From Alphaproteobacteria bacterium (GTDB lineage: Bacteria; Pseudomonadota; Alphaproteobacteria; Micropepsales; Micropepsaceae), in contig QKCS01000060.1 in assembly GCA_003246795.1 (NCBI GenBank), positions 1 through 7,893 of the forward strand: a stretch of DNA of 7,893 bases, read 5' to 3'. The position numbers were made by a program, and so were the translations under genes. The notes below the pieces were generated by a model, which had not been told where the DNA came from, searched no databases, and worked only from the letters and a program-made list of their open reading frames with translations. Positions 1 through 7,211 of the stretch are shown here, one piece after another (the first letter of the stretch is position 1; each line of letters begins with the position of its first letter).

Positions 1-527
1 AACCCGCGGTCGAGCAAAAGATTTGCGCTCCGCTCGACCATGATCTTCTCGAGGATCGGACCAAGCGCCTTTTCCACCTTCGTGCGGGCGTTCGCGAGGC
101 CGGCCTGGATCGCCGCCTGACGATTCTGGACCTTCTTCTGGAACGCTTGGCGGCGGGCTTCGAGCTTCTTCACCTCGGCCTGGCGCGCTTCGGGCGACAG
201 CACGCCCGCTTTCTTCTGGAGCTCCTGCACGTCGGATTGCAGCTTCTTGTTCTCCGGCGCGAAGTCGGTCTCCATCTTCTTCGCGAGGTTCTCGACCTGC
301 GCGTACATGTCCTTGCCGACCTTCGACTGGCGCAAAACGGTCGCGCGGTCGAGGAACAGGATCACCGCCGTCGGCGCCTTGCCTTTTTTCGCGGCGGGTG
401 TGGCGGCCGTTGACTTGGTCGCGGCCGGCTTTGCCGGGGCCGGCTGGGCCTGCGCGGCAAGGTTACCAAATGCAAGTGAGGCTGCGGCCAGCGCCACAAC
501 GGCCCAAAGGGCCTTCGTCGTCTTCAT
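1..527 (-). CDS. skp: Periplasmic chaperone Skp/OmpH family, 3' end missing
   Basis: This is the first 175 codons of an OmpH/Skp-type chaperone, which in known members forms a trimer that holds unfolded outer-membrane proteins in the periplasm and delivers them to the BAM complex. A Sec signal peptide is visible (basic MKTTK, hydrophobic core to about residue 22, likely cleavage after AQA at 25-27). Next comes an Ala/Pro/Lys/Thr-rich linker (about 28-52), then the Skp core starting at TAVILFLDRATVLRQSKVG (53-71). A charged Lys/Glu/Gln-rich helical stretch (about 75-150) matches the tentacle coiled coil, and the visible part ends in SANLLLDRG, like the closing strand of the body domain. Relative to usual family length about 20-40 C-terminal residues lie outside the window. 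ATG 527 is chosen because an AGGAG lies 10 bases upstream. The gene follows bamA by 24 bases, the standard arrangement, which supports the call as strongly as the sequence does. The linker is unusual; E. coli Skp begins its core right after the signal peptide. Confidence 0.9.
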   Translation of the reverse strand, partial: MKTTKALWAVVALAAASLAFGNLAAQAQPAPAKPAATKSTAATPAAKKGKAPTAVILFLDRATVLRQSKVGKDMYAQVENLAKKMETDFAPENKKLQSDVQELQKKAGVLSPEARQAEVKKLEARRQAFQKKVQNRQAAIQAGLANARTKVEKALGPILEKIMVERSANLLLDRG

Positions 528-537
528 GTCGATGTAA

Positions 538-542
538 CTCCT
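538..542 (-). promoter_or_regulatory. Shine-Dalgarno of skp
   Basis: On the minus strand AGGAG lies 10 bases before the ATG at 527, inside the 24-base gap after the bamA stop. It decides the start of the skp-like gene and implies independent ribosome loading rather than coupling to bamA. Confidence 0.7.
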
Positions 543-551
543 GGGAGCGGA

Positions 552-2891
552 CTAGAACTTGGTACCTGCGCTAAAGCGAAAGGTTTCCGTTTGGTCGTAG
601 TCTTCTTTCTGCAAAACTTTGGAAAAATCAAGGCGCACCGGACCGAATGGCGAATTCCAGTAAACGCTGAGGCCCGCCGATGCACGCAACGTCAAGTCGT
701 CCTTGATGCAAAGGTCGATGCCGTCGCCGTCGAGGTCTGCGCCGCCGACCAGGCCGTCCATGTCGCACGGCGGCTTATCCTCGACCACGCCCACCGTACC
801 GAAATCCGAGAAGACACTGGTCTTGATACCCAACTCGTCAGGCAGGAAGTTCGGGAACCGCAATTCGACCGTGCCGATCGCATAAAGCTCGCCGCCGACG
901 GACAGCGGGGTCTGCGCCGCATTGGCGATATCGCGCGGGCCCAGACCTGAGGTCTTGAAGCCGCGGAATGAACCGCCGCCCTTGAAGAAGCGGTCGTTCA
1001 CCTCGAGGATTTGGTCGTCGTACGCAATCACGTAGCCGCCGGTCGCGGCGATGTTGAGCACGAGGTCGTCCAGCCACAGACGCTTGTACCAGTTCGAGTT
1101 CAGCTCCGTGCGGATGTACTTCTTGTCGCCGCCAAGGCCCGACACGTCGCTGCTGAGCGCGAAGTCGACGCCGTTCTTCGGTTCGATCGGATCGTCCTTT
1201 TCGTCGTAGGCGTATGTGAAACCGGCCATCGACAGTGTCGTCGTGCCTTTCGTCTGCAGGCCGCTCGTGAAGGTCACGTCGTCCTGGCGTAACGTATAGC
1301 GCAAACCCATGCGCCCGAACTCCGACAACGGGAAACCGAGCCGAAGGCCGACGCCGCGGATATCGGCTTCATAGTTCTGTTCGTCGTAGACGGCGTGCGT
1401 GTTGTAGAGGTCGAAACCCGCCGACATGTTGCGGTCGAGGAAGTACGGCTCGGTGAACCGCAGGTCGATCTGTTGGCGGATGCTCGAAACCGAAACTTGC
1501 AGGCGCAGGAACTGGCCGCGGCCGAGCAGGTTCTTTTCGGTCAGGCTCACGGCGCCGACGACATTGTCGGCGGACGAGAAGCCCGCGCTGACCGAGAACT
1601 CGCCGGTCGACTGCTCTTCCACCTCGACGTTCAACACGGTGCGATCTTTGGCCGTGCCTGGCTCTTCGTTGATCTCGACCTTCTTGAAGAAGCCCAGGCC
1701 GCGAATGCGCGAGCGCGAGCGATTGATCAGAACGCGGTTGAACGCGTCGCCTTCGACCAGCCGGATCTCGCGGCGAATGACCTTGTCGAGCGTGCGCGTG
1801 TTGCCGACGATGTTGATGCGCTCGATGTAGACGCGCGGGCCTTCTTCGATCTTGAACACGACGTCGACGGTCAGGTTCTCCTTGTTCCGACGCACGCGGG
1901 GCCGGATGTCGACGAAGGCGTAGCCCTTCGTGCCGGCGGCGAGCGTCAGCGCGTCGACCGTCTTGTCGATCAATTCGGCGTTGTACTGCTCGCCGCCTTG
2001 GAACTGGATCAGCTGCTGCAGATCGTCGACGGCGATGTCTTTCAGCGTCGTGTCGATCTCGACCTTGCCGAAATTGTACTTCTCGCCCTCTTCGACCGTG
2101 AACGTGATGTAGAAGCCGCTGCGGTCGGGCGCGAGCTCGGCGACGGCGGAGACGACGCGGAAGTCGGCGTAGCCCTGACTCAGGTAGAAGCGGCGCAACT
2201 GCTCGCGGTCGAACGTCAAACGGTCGGGGTCGTAGTTGTCGTTCGACTGCAGGAAGTTCCACCAGACGGACTCGCCGGTCGCGATCTTGTCGCGCAGCGT
2301 GGAATCGCTGAACGCCTGATTGCCGATGAAGATGATGCGGTTGACGCCCGTCGTCGGCCCTTCGTTGATTTCGAAGACGAGGTCGACGCGGTTCTGCGCG
2401 AGTTGAACGGTCTTCGGTTCGACCTGCGCCGCGAAGCGGCCCGAACGGCGATAGACCTCGATGATGCGCTGAACGTCGGATTGAACCTTCGCGCGCGTGA
2501 AGACCATGCGCGGCTTCAGCTGGACTTCGTCTTCCAGCGTCTTCTGCGAGATCTTCGAATTCCCTTCGAACGCGATGCGATTGATGATCGGATTCTCGAC
2601 GACCTTCACGACGACGGTGAACGTGCCGCCGTTGAGCGACTCGATCTGCACGTCGGCGAACAGGCCGGTCGCGAACAGTGTCTTGAGCGATTGATCGACG
2701 AGCGCTTGAGAGTACGGCTGCCCTTCGCGGATCACCATGTACGAAAGAACTGTCGACTCTTCGATCCGTTGATTTCCTTCGACGTCGATCCGTTGAACGA
2801 TGGGGCCGTCGGCGGGGGCTGCGAACGCGGACGTGACGCCTAGAAGCAGAGCCACACAGAGCGCCAACGCCGTTCCCAGTACTCTCGTCAT
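552..2891 (-). CDS. bamA: Outer membrane protein assembly factor BamA (Omp85)
   Basis: BamA is the central insertase of the BAM complex, folding beta-barrel proteins into the outer membrane. The 779-residue product has a signal peptide (MTRVLGTALALCVALLLG, cleavage near AFA at 22-24), five POTRA domains (about 30-101, 102-179, 182-270, 271-352, 353-427) with recurrent I.(F/V).GN and GF/GLF motifs, and a C-terminal barrel from about 428. The loop-6 motif conserved in Omp85 proteins is FRGF (642-645), and the protein ends in FRFSAGTKF, a beta-signal with terminal Phe. Length is near the family norm (E. coli about 810). I chose ATG 2891 because the signal peptide begins there. The frame stays open to a TTG at 2915, which would add eight residues and has no better ribosome site; the ATG's own site is weak (GGGGCG about 7 bases upstream). 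A cysteine pair flanking an acidic DxDGDG segment sits in the predicted extracellular loop 7 (709-728). The gap to rseP is 52 bases. Confidence 0.97.
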   Translation of the reverse strand: MTRVLGTALALCVALLLGVTSAFAAPADGPIVQRIDVEGNQRIEESTVLSYMVIREGQPYSQALVDQSLKTLFATGLFADVQIESLNGGTFTVVVKVVENPIINRIAFEGNSKISQKTLEDEVQLKPRMVFTRAKVQSDVQRIIEVYRRSGRFAAQVEPKTVQLAQNRVDLVFEINEGPTTGVNRIIFIGNQAFSDSTLRDKIATGESVWWNFLQSNDNYDPDRLTFDREQLRRFYLSQGYADFRVVSAVAELAPDRSGFYITFTVEEGEKYNFGKVEIDTTLKDIAVDDLQQLIQFQGGEQYNAELIDKTVDALTLAAGTKGYAFVDIRPRVRRNKENLTVDVVFKIEEGPRVYIERINIVGNTRTLDKVIRREIRLVEGDAFNRVLINRSRSRIRGLGFFKKVEINEEPGTAKDRTVLNVEVEEQSTGEFSVSAGFSSADNVVGAVSLTEKNLLGRGQFLRLQVSVSSIRQQIDLRFTEPYFLDRNMSAGFDLYNTHAVYDEQNYEADIRGVGLRLGFPLSEFGRMGLRYTLRQDDVTFTSGLQTKGTTTLSMAGFTYAYDEKDDPIEPKNGVDFALSSDVSGLGGDKKYIRTELNSNWYKRLWLDDLVLNIAATGGYVIAYDDQILEVNDRFFKGGGSFRGFKTSGLGPRDIANAAQTPLSVGGELYAIGTVELRFPNFLPDELGIKTSVFSDFGTVGVVEDKPPCDMDGLVGGADLDGDGIDLCIKDDLTLRASAGLSVYWNSPFGPVRLDFSKVLQKEDYDQTETFRFSAGTKF

Positions 2892-2943
2892 TCGATCACG
2901 CCCCGCGGCCGCCAAACTTTTGTCGCGCTTTACTCAGTCGGAA

Positions 2944-4398
2944 TCAGAACAGTCGGAACTTCGTCAGGTCATTCCAGGTCGCAAAAAGCATCAGACCGAC
3001 CACAAGAATGAGGCCAATCCGAAACCCTAGCTCCTGCGCGCGCTCCCCCAACGGGCGCCCACGTACAGCTTCTATGCCATAGTACAGGAGATGTCCCCCG
3101 TCGAGCATGGGTATGGGAAAAAGATTAAGTAAACCGATGCTCACGGACAACACCGCCGCCAAGTTGATGAGCGGAACGATGCCGAAGAACACGAGAACTT
3201 TGCCAGAAACCGAGGCGATTCCGATAGGGCCGGACAACTGCTGATAGTCACCTGTGCCTGTCAAGAGTTGGCCAATGAAGGTCAGCGTCTTAACCACGAT
3301 GAAGCGGACGGTGCCGACGGCCTTCCCAACCGATTCGAGGGGGCCCAACGTTACAACGATTTCAGACTGCGGCGCGCCCGGTACCGTGGCGGCAAGACCG
3401 GTCGCTTGCAGCACTTGGGAATCGATGTCTGCGGCCGTGTCGAGTCCGGCGCGCGGGGCGATTTCGATGTCGTAAGTTTTCGCGACGACCTTCTTCGCCG
3501 CCTCGTCGGTTTCGCGCCGCACGTAGGTCAGCTTCAACGGACCGTCGGACTCGCGCAGCGCCGCGGCGATGTCGGCGAACGATTCGACGTCCTTGTCGCC
3601 CGCCTTGATGACGAAGTCGCCCGCTTTCATGCCCGCGGTTGCGGCCGGCGACTCCGGTGCGACGCTGCCCACTTCCTGCGGCACGACCGGACCGATTCCG
3701 ATCCCGGTGTCGCGCATCTTGTTGCCGAAGGGATCCTTCATTTCGATCAAACCCGGCGTCACGGGAAGCTCGATCTCCTTGCCGGCGCGGGAGATGCGGA
3801 ACAGAAGCTGCTGTCCCTGAGATACGGTGACGGTTTCCTGGATGTCGCGGAAGTCGCGCACCTTCTGCCCGTCGATGGCGAGAATAACGTCGCCCACCTG
3901 AACGCCCGCCGCCGCGGCCGGCGCGCCAGGCATCACCCGGCCGACCTGCGGCGAGATCATCGCCACGCCGTAGATGAAGAAGAGCCCGGTCAGAATCACG
4001 ATCGCCAGAACGAAGTTCGCGACTGGCCCGCCCACGGCGATGATCGCCTTTTGATAGAGCGGCTTGTGATGAAACGAGCCCGCCCTTTCGGCGGCCGTCG
4101 CGTGGTCGATCTTCTCGTGGTCGGGCGTCGATGAAACGCCCTCGTCGCCCCAGAACTTCACGTAACCGCCGAGGGGCAGCCATCCGATCTTCCAGAACGT
4201 GCCGTGGCGGTCGGTGAAGCCTGCGATGGCGCGCCCGAATCCGATGGAGAAGCTCTCGACCTTCACGCCGAAGAATCGAGCCGCCAAGAAATGGCCGAGT
4301 TCGTGCACGAAGACGACAAGTGTGATTGTGAATACAAACCCAAGCCCGCCGAGGCCGATCACGCCGGCCCATCCCAAAATCGTCGTCGGATATTCCAT
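2944..4398 (-). CDS. rseP: Site-2 protease RseP, inner-membrane zinc metalloprotease (M50)
   Basis: This is an intramembrane protease; relatives cut anti-sigma factors (RseA in E. coli) and clear signal-peptide remnants. The 484-residue product has transmembrane helix 1 with the zinc motif HELGH (32-36), a GGPVANF helix (123-129, TM2 to about 143), two PDZ domains in the periplasm (about 150-235 and 238-318, each with a PAAxAGxxxGD-type segment), an Ala-rich linker (about 318-348), the conserved QQLSGPIGIA segment (386-395), TM3 (about 401-428), the third zinc ligand motif LDG (432-434) and a last helix (about 459-475). Two PDZ domains match the E. coli protein (450 residues); this one is about 30 longer, mainly before TM2 and after PDZ2. 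The ATG at 4398 has only a weak ribosome site and lies 45 bases after dxr. Codon usage in the last 140 or so codons has more A/T-ending codons (TTA, CTT, ATA, GTA) than the rest. The product call is firm; its substrate here is not visible. Confidence 0.96.
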   Translation of the reverse strand: MEYPTTILGWAGVIGLGGLGFVFTITLVVFVHELGHFLAARFFGVKVESFSIGFGRAIAGFTDRHGTFWKIGWLPLGGYVKFWGDEGVSSTPDHEKIDHATAAERAGSFHHKPLYQKAIIAVGGPVANFVLAIVILTGLFFIYGVAMISPQVGRVMPGAPAAAAGVQVGDVILAIDGQKVRDFRDIQETVTVSQGQQLLFRISRAGKEIELPVTPGLIEMKDPFGNKMRDTGIGIGPVVPQEVGSVAPESPAATAGMKAGDFVIKAGDKDVESFADIAAALRESDGPLKLTYVRRETDEAAKKVVAKTYDIEIAPRAGLDTAADIDSQVLQATGLAATVPGAPQSEIVVTLGPLESVGKAVGTVRFIVVKTLTFIGQLLTGTGDYQQLSGPIGIASVSGKVLVFFGIVPLINLAAVLSVSIGLLNLFPIPMLDGGHLLYYGIEAVRGRPLGERAQELGFRIGLILVVGLMLFATWNDLTKFRLF

Positions 4399-4443
4399 CG
4401 TTCGTTTCCGTCCCGGGTTTCGGTTTCTTGTTGGTTCGCTGAA

Positions 4444-5622
4444 TCAGTTCAGCATCTGCGCGGCGCACGCGCGCGCGGCGCGGTCGAGCGCCAAGGCCTC
4501 GTCCACGGATTGAGGCGCGTGGGCTTGCGACTCGCATTTTTCCAATGCGTTTTCGACGACGCGCGGGATGTCGGAAAAGCCGATTTTGCGCGCCAAGAAC
4601 GCCTCCACCGCGACTTCGTTGGCCGCGTTGAGGATGGTAGGAGCGCCCTCTAGGCTCTGCAAGGCGCGCTGTGCCAAGGCGAGACACGGAAACCGTGTCG
4701 TATCGGGCGTTTCGAAGGTCAGCTGGCCGATTTCGGCAAGGTTGAGACGCCGCGTCGGCGCCGCGATTCGATCCGGAAATCCGAGGGCATAGGCGATCGG
4801 CGTACGCATATCCGGGCTCCCCAACTGCGCCAGGACCGATCCATCAAGGTAAGCGACGAGACAGTGAACGATCTGCTGCGGATGGACGACCACCGAAAGC
4901 CGTTCAGGAGCCGTGCCAAACAGATAATGCGCCTCGATCAGCTCCAATCCCTTGTTCATCAAGGTCGCCGAATCGACGGAAATCTTCGCGCCCATCGCAT
5001 AGTTCGGATGCTTGCAGGCCTCCGCCGGGGACACCTTGGCCATCTCGGCGGCGGACCACGTGCGGAACGGCCCGCCCGACGCTGTCAGCGTGATTCCCTC
5101 GATCGCCGAGGCTTGGTCGGGCGCGAACACTTGGAAGACGGCGTTGTGTTCCGAATCGACGGGAAGAAGCGTCGCCCCGCTCCGCCGCACCTCGCTCATG
5201 AAGAGATCGCCGGCGCATACGAGGCACTCTTTGTTGGCGAGCGCGACGGTCGCGCCGCGCGCGACGGCGGCGAGCGTGGGCCGCAAGCCGGCCGAGCCCA
5301 CGATGCTGGCCATCACCCACTCGGCCTCCATCGTCGCCGCCTCGTGCACCGCTTCGGCGCCCGCGCCGATCGCGATATCGGTCCCGCCGAGTTCGCTCTT
5401 CAATGCGCCATAGGCACCCTCGTCGGCGACGGCGACGAATGCAGGTTTGAGTCGCCGCGCCTGCGCTGCCAACTCACGAACGTTCGTCTTCGCGGTCAGC
5501 GCGACGACGCGAAACGTGCCCGACGTTCGTTCGTTGTGATGCTCCAAAATCTCGATGGTGTTGACGCCGACCGAGCCGGTCGAACCCAAGATCGTGACCG
5601 TGCGCTCCCGCGGGCCGGTCAC
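4444..5622 (-). CDS. dxr: 1-deoxy-D-xylulose 5-phosphate reductoisomerase
   Basis: Dxr (IspC) converts DXP to 2-C-methyl-D-erythritol 4-phosphate with NADPH and a divalent metal, the first committed step of the non-mevalonate isoprenoid pathway in the cytoplasm. The 392-residue length is typical. The NADPH-binding GSTGSVG is at 13-19. The metal site is visible as VDSEHNA (D156, E158) and NKGLE (N223, K224, E227), with the active-site segment ASGGPFR at 181-187 and the family motif PQQIVHCLVAYLDGS at 248-262. The C-terminal helical domain includes NAANEVAVEAF (332-342). The frame is open far upstream into cdsA, so the start is a choice: GTG 5622 overlaps the cdsA stop as GTGA and leaves nine residues before the first beta strand, as expected. 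No strong ribosome site precedes it, so translation is probably coupled to cdsA. Its isoprenoid product feeds UppS, encoded two genes upstream. Confidence 0.97.
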   Translation of the reverse strand: MTGPRERTVTILGSTGSVGVNTIEILEHHNERTSGTFRVVALTAKTNVRELAAQARRLKPAFVAVADEGAYGALKSELGGTDIAIGAGAEAVHEAATMEAEWVMASIVGSAGLRPTLAAVARGATVALANKECLVCAGDLFMSEVRRSGATLLPVDSEHNAVFQVFAPDQASAIEGITLTASGGPFRTWSAAEMAKVSPAEACKHPNYAMGAKISVDSATLMNKGLELIEAHYLFGTAPERLSVVVHPQQIVHCLVAYLDGSVLAQLGSPDMRTPIAYALGFPDRIAAPTRRLNLAEIGQLTFETPDTTRFPCLALAQRALQSLEGAPTILNAANEVAVEAFLARKIGFSDIPRVVENALEKCESQAHAPQSVDEALALDRAARACAAQMLN

Positions 5623-6443
5623 GGCGCCGCCCACGCGACCGGCGAGGTCTTGGTGAGCGCGACATAGGCCGCAAGCCCCAGCGTCGCGAAGATGAGCCCG
5701 TCGAGCCGGTCGAGCGCCCCGCCGTGGCCCGGAATCAGGTCGGACGCGTCCTTCACGCCGAAGGTGCGCTTGAGGAAGGATTCGGCGAGATCGCCGCATT
5801 GGGTCAGTATCGACAGCACCAAACTCGCCCCAATGAACCGCGCGGACGCGGTCATGCCGGCCAATTCGGCCAAGATTATGCTGATCCCGACCCCCGCGGC
5901 GAGCCCCGCGATAGCGCCAGCCCATGTTTTCTTCGGCGAGATCATGGGCGCGAGCTTCGGCCCGCCGAAGGCGGAACCCGCGAGAAAGGCGGCGCTGTCG
6001 GTCGACCACACGACCGCCAGCAGCCAAAGAACGGTTTCAAGCCCATAGAGCGGCAGTTGACGCAGCCAGACGAGGGCCAAGCAGGGAATCGCGATGTAGA
6101 CGATGCCGAGCACGACCCAAAGCCCGCGCTCGCCGACCCGCTGGGCCACGACATTGCCGATCAGCGCAACGAAGAGAATCGACGACAGCGCCCAATCCGC
6201 ATAGCCAAGCGCGAGCAGAACCTGCGACGCGACGAGCGCCGTCACGTGCAAGCCCAGATGCCATCCGAGCGGCGTTCGATGGACGATGCGCACCCACTCG
6301 CGCGCCATCGCGAAGCCCGCCGCCGCGGTCCAGACCGCCAAGACCCAACGCCCCGTGTAGACGGCCAGCAGCGCCGCCGGAATCAAGATGACCGCTGCAA
6401 GAATACGAGGCCAGAGGCTCGAGCCCGCAGGCAGACCTGTCAC
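5619..6443 (-). CDS. cdsA: Phosphatidate cytidylyltransferase (CDP-diacylglycerol synthase)
   Basis: CdsA makes CDP-diacylglycerol from phosphatidate and CTP at the inner membrane, the precursor of all major phospholipids. The 274-residue protein is mostly hydrophobic, with about seven or eight likely membrane helices beginning near residue 12. The family signature is present at 222-248: SFLKRTFGVKD, then GHGGALDRLD, with the conserved aspartates of the di-metal site. One position is slightly off the classic pattern: Ala follows HGG where a larger aliphatic residue is usual. WSTDSAAFLAG (146-156) and PMISPKKTWAG (166-176) are also typical. The start is the GTG at 6443, overlapping the uppS stop as GTGA. 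An upstream in-frame ATG at 6551 would overlap uppS by over 100 bases and add a basic, non-conserved tail, so I reject it. A GGGCGGGAA run just upstream may serve as a weak ribosome site. Confidence 0.96.
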   Translation of the reverse strand: MTGLPAGSSLWPRILAAVILIPAALLAVYTGRWVLAVWTAAAGFAMAREWVRIVHRTPLGWHLGLHVTALVASQVLLALGYADWALSSILFVALIGNVVAQRVGERGLWVVLGIVYIAIPCLALVWLRQLPLYGLETVLWLLAVVWSTDSAAFLAGSAFGGPKLAPMISPKKTWAGAIAGLAAGVGISIILAELAGMTASARFIGASLVLSILTQCGDLAESFLKRTFGVKDASDLIPGHGGALDRLDGLIFATLGLAAYVALTKTSPVAWAAP

Positions 6444-7198
6444 GTGTTCCCGCCCGCCGCCATTGTCGTGCTGAGGCCGCCGAACCGCCGGTCGCGCCCT
6501 TGGAACTCCTGAATGGCGGCGACGAGATGCGCCTTGGTGAAGTCGGGCCACAGCGTGTCGGTGAAGACGAACTCCGAATAGGCCGCCTGCCAGATCAGAA
6601 AGTTCGAAAGCCGCCGTTCGCCGCTTGTGCGGATGACGAGTTCCGGGTCGGGAATGCCCGCCGTCGCGAGATAAGACGCGAACTGCTCGCGATCGAGCTC
6701 TTCGGGTTTCAGCTTGCCGCCGACCGCGTCTTTCGCGATGCGCCGCGCCGCCTCGACGATCTCGTCTTGGCCGCCATAGTTGAAGGCGATGATCAGCTTC
6801 AGTTTCGTGTTGCCGCGCGTGCGGACCTGCGCTTCCTCGATCAGCTGTACGATGTCGCCTTCGAGATGCGTCTTGGCGCCGATGACCTTCACCTCGACGC
6901 CGTTGCGGTGCAGCTCCTCGAGGTCCTCGCGGATGTACATCCGCAAGAGCCCCATGAGGTCGTTCACCTCCGTGCGCGGACGCTTCCAGTTCTCGGACGA
7001 AAAGCCGTAGAGCGTCAGGTACTCGATGCCGAGTTCCGGCGCCGCCCGCACCGTGGCCCGCACGGCGGCGACCCCGGCGCGATGGCCCATGACGCGCGGC
7101 AGATGGCGCGCCTTCGCCCAGCGTCCGTTGCCGTCCATGATGATCGCGACGTGGCGCGGCGGGCGCGGAGCTTGGGAAGCGGAAGCGTCGGACGGCAT
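6440..7198 (-). CDS. uppS: Undecaprenyl diphosphate synthase (cis-prenyltransferase)
   Basis: UppS adds isopentenyl units in cis to farnesyl diphosphate to make the C55 lipid carrier used for peptidoglycan and surface polysaccharides; it is a cytoplasmic dimer. The 252-residue length is normal. The catalytic motif MDGNGRWA (21-28, Asp22) opens the fold, followed by MGHRAG (37-42), YGFSSENWKRP (64-74), FNYGG (139-143), IRTSGERRLSNF (189-200) and YSEFVFTDTLWPDF (207-220, with the Glu209 metal-site residue). The short N-terminal tail rich in Ser, Ala and Pro is not conserved. The ATG at 7198 lies 25 bases after the frr stop, with only a weak purine run (GCGAAAG) upstream. A stem-loop covering the frr stop lies immediately upstream of this initiation region, so uppS translation may depend on ribosomes finishing frr (inference). 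Confidence 0.97.
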   Translation of the reverse strand: MPSDASASQAPRPPRHVAIIMDGNGRWAKARHLPRVMGHRAGVAAVRATVRAAPELGIEYLTLYGFSSENWKRPRTEVNDLMGLLRMYIREDLEELHRNGVEVKVIGAKTHLEGDIVQLIEEAQVRTRGNTKLKLIIAFNYGGQDEIVEAARRIAKDAVGGKLKPEELDREQFASYLATAGIPDPELVIRTSGERRLSNFLIWQAAYSEFVFTDTLWPDFTKAHLVAAIQEFQGRDRRFGGLSTTMAAGGNT

Positions 7199-7211
7199 GG
7201 GATCTTTCGCC

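Noticed and set aside
1395..2843. Long plus-strand open frame (482 codons) opposite bamA
   Set aside because: It lies wholly inside a certain gene on the other strand, is rich in Arg, Asp, Val and Ala with no recognisable motif, and is what GC-rich third positions produce in an antisense frame.
2892..2915. TTG start for bamA
   Set aside because: It adds eight residues with an acidic/basic mix before a complete signal peptide and has no better ribosome site than ATG 2891.
3259..3264. TTGACA on the minus strand inside rseP, a possible -35 box for bamA
   Set aside because: No matching -10 hexamer is found at 16-18 bases downstream (the sequence there reads GCAGTT), so it is most likely coding sequence.
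3268..4134. Plus-strand open frame opposite rseP, and similar frames at 4864-5667, 5724-6512, 6500-7237 and 7026-7853
   Set aside because: All are antisense to well-identified genes and have Arg/Gly/Ala-biased, motif-free translations.
5623..6027. Upstream in-frame extension of dxr inside cdsA
   Set aside because: The translation is Arg-rich shadow sequence; Dxr starts just before its NADPH-binding strand, at GTG 5622.
6444..6551. Upstream ATG extension of cdsA
   Set aside because: It would overlap uppS by over 100 bases and add a basic tail unlike the family; the GTG in the GTGA overlap fits length and operon structure.
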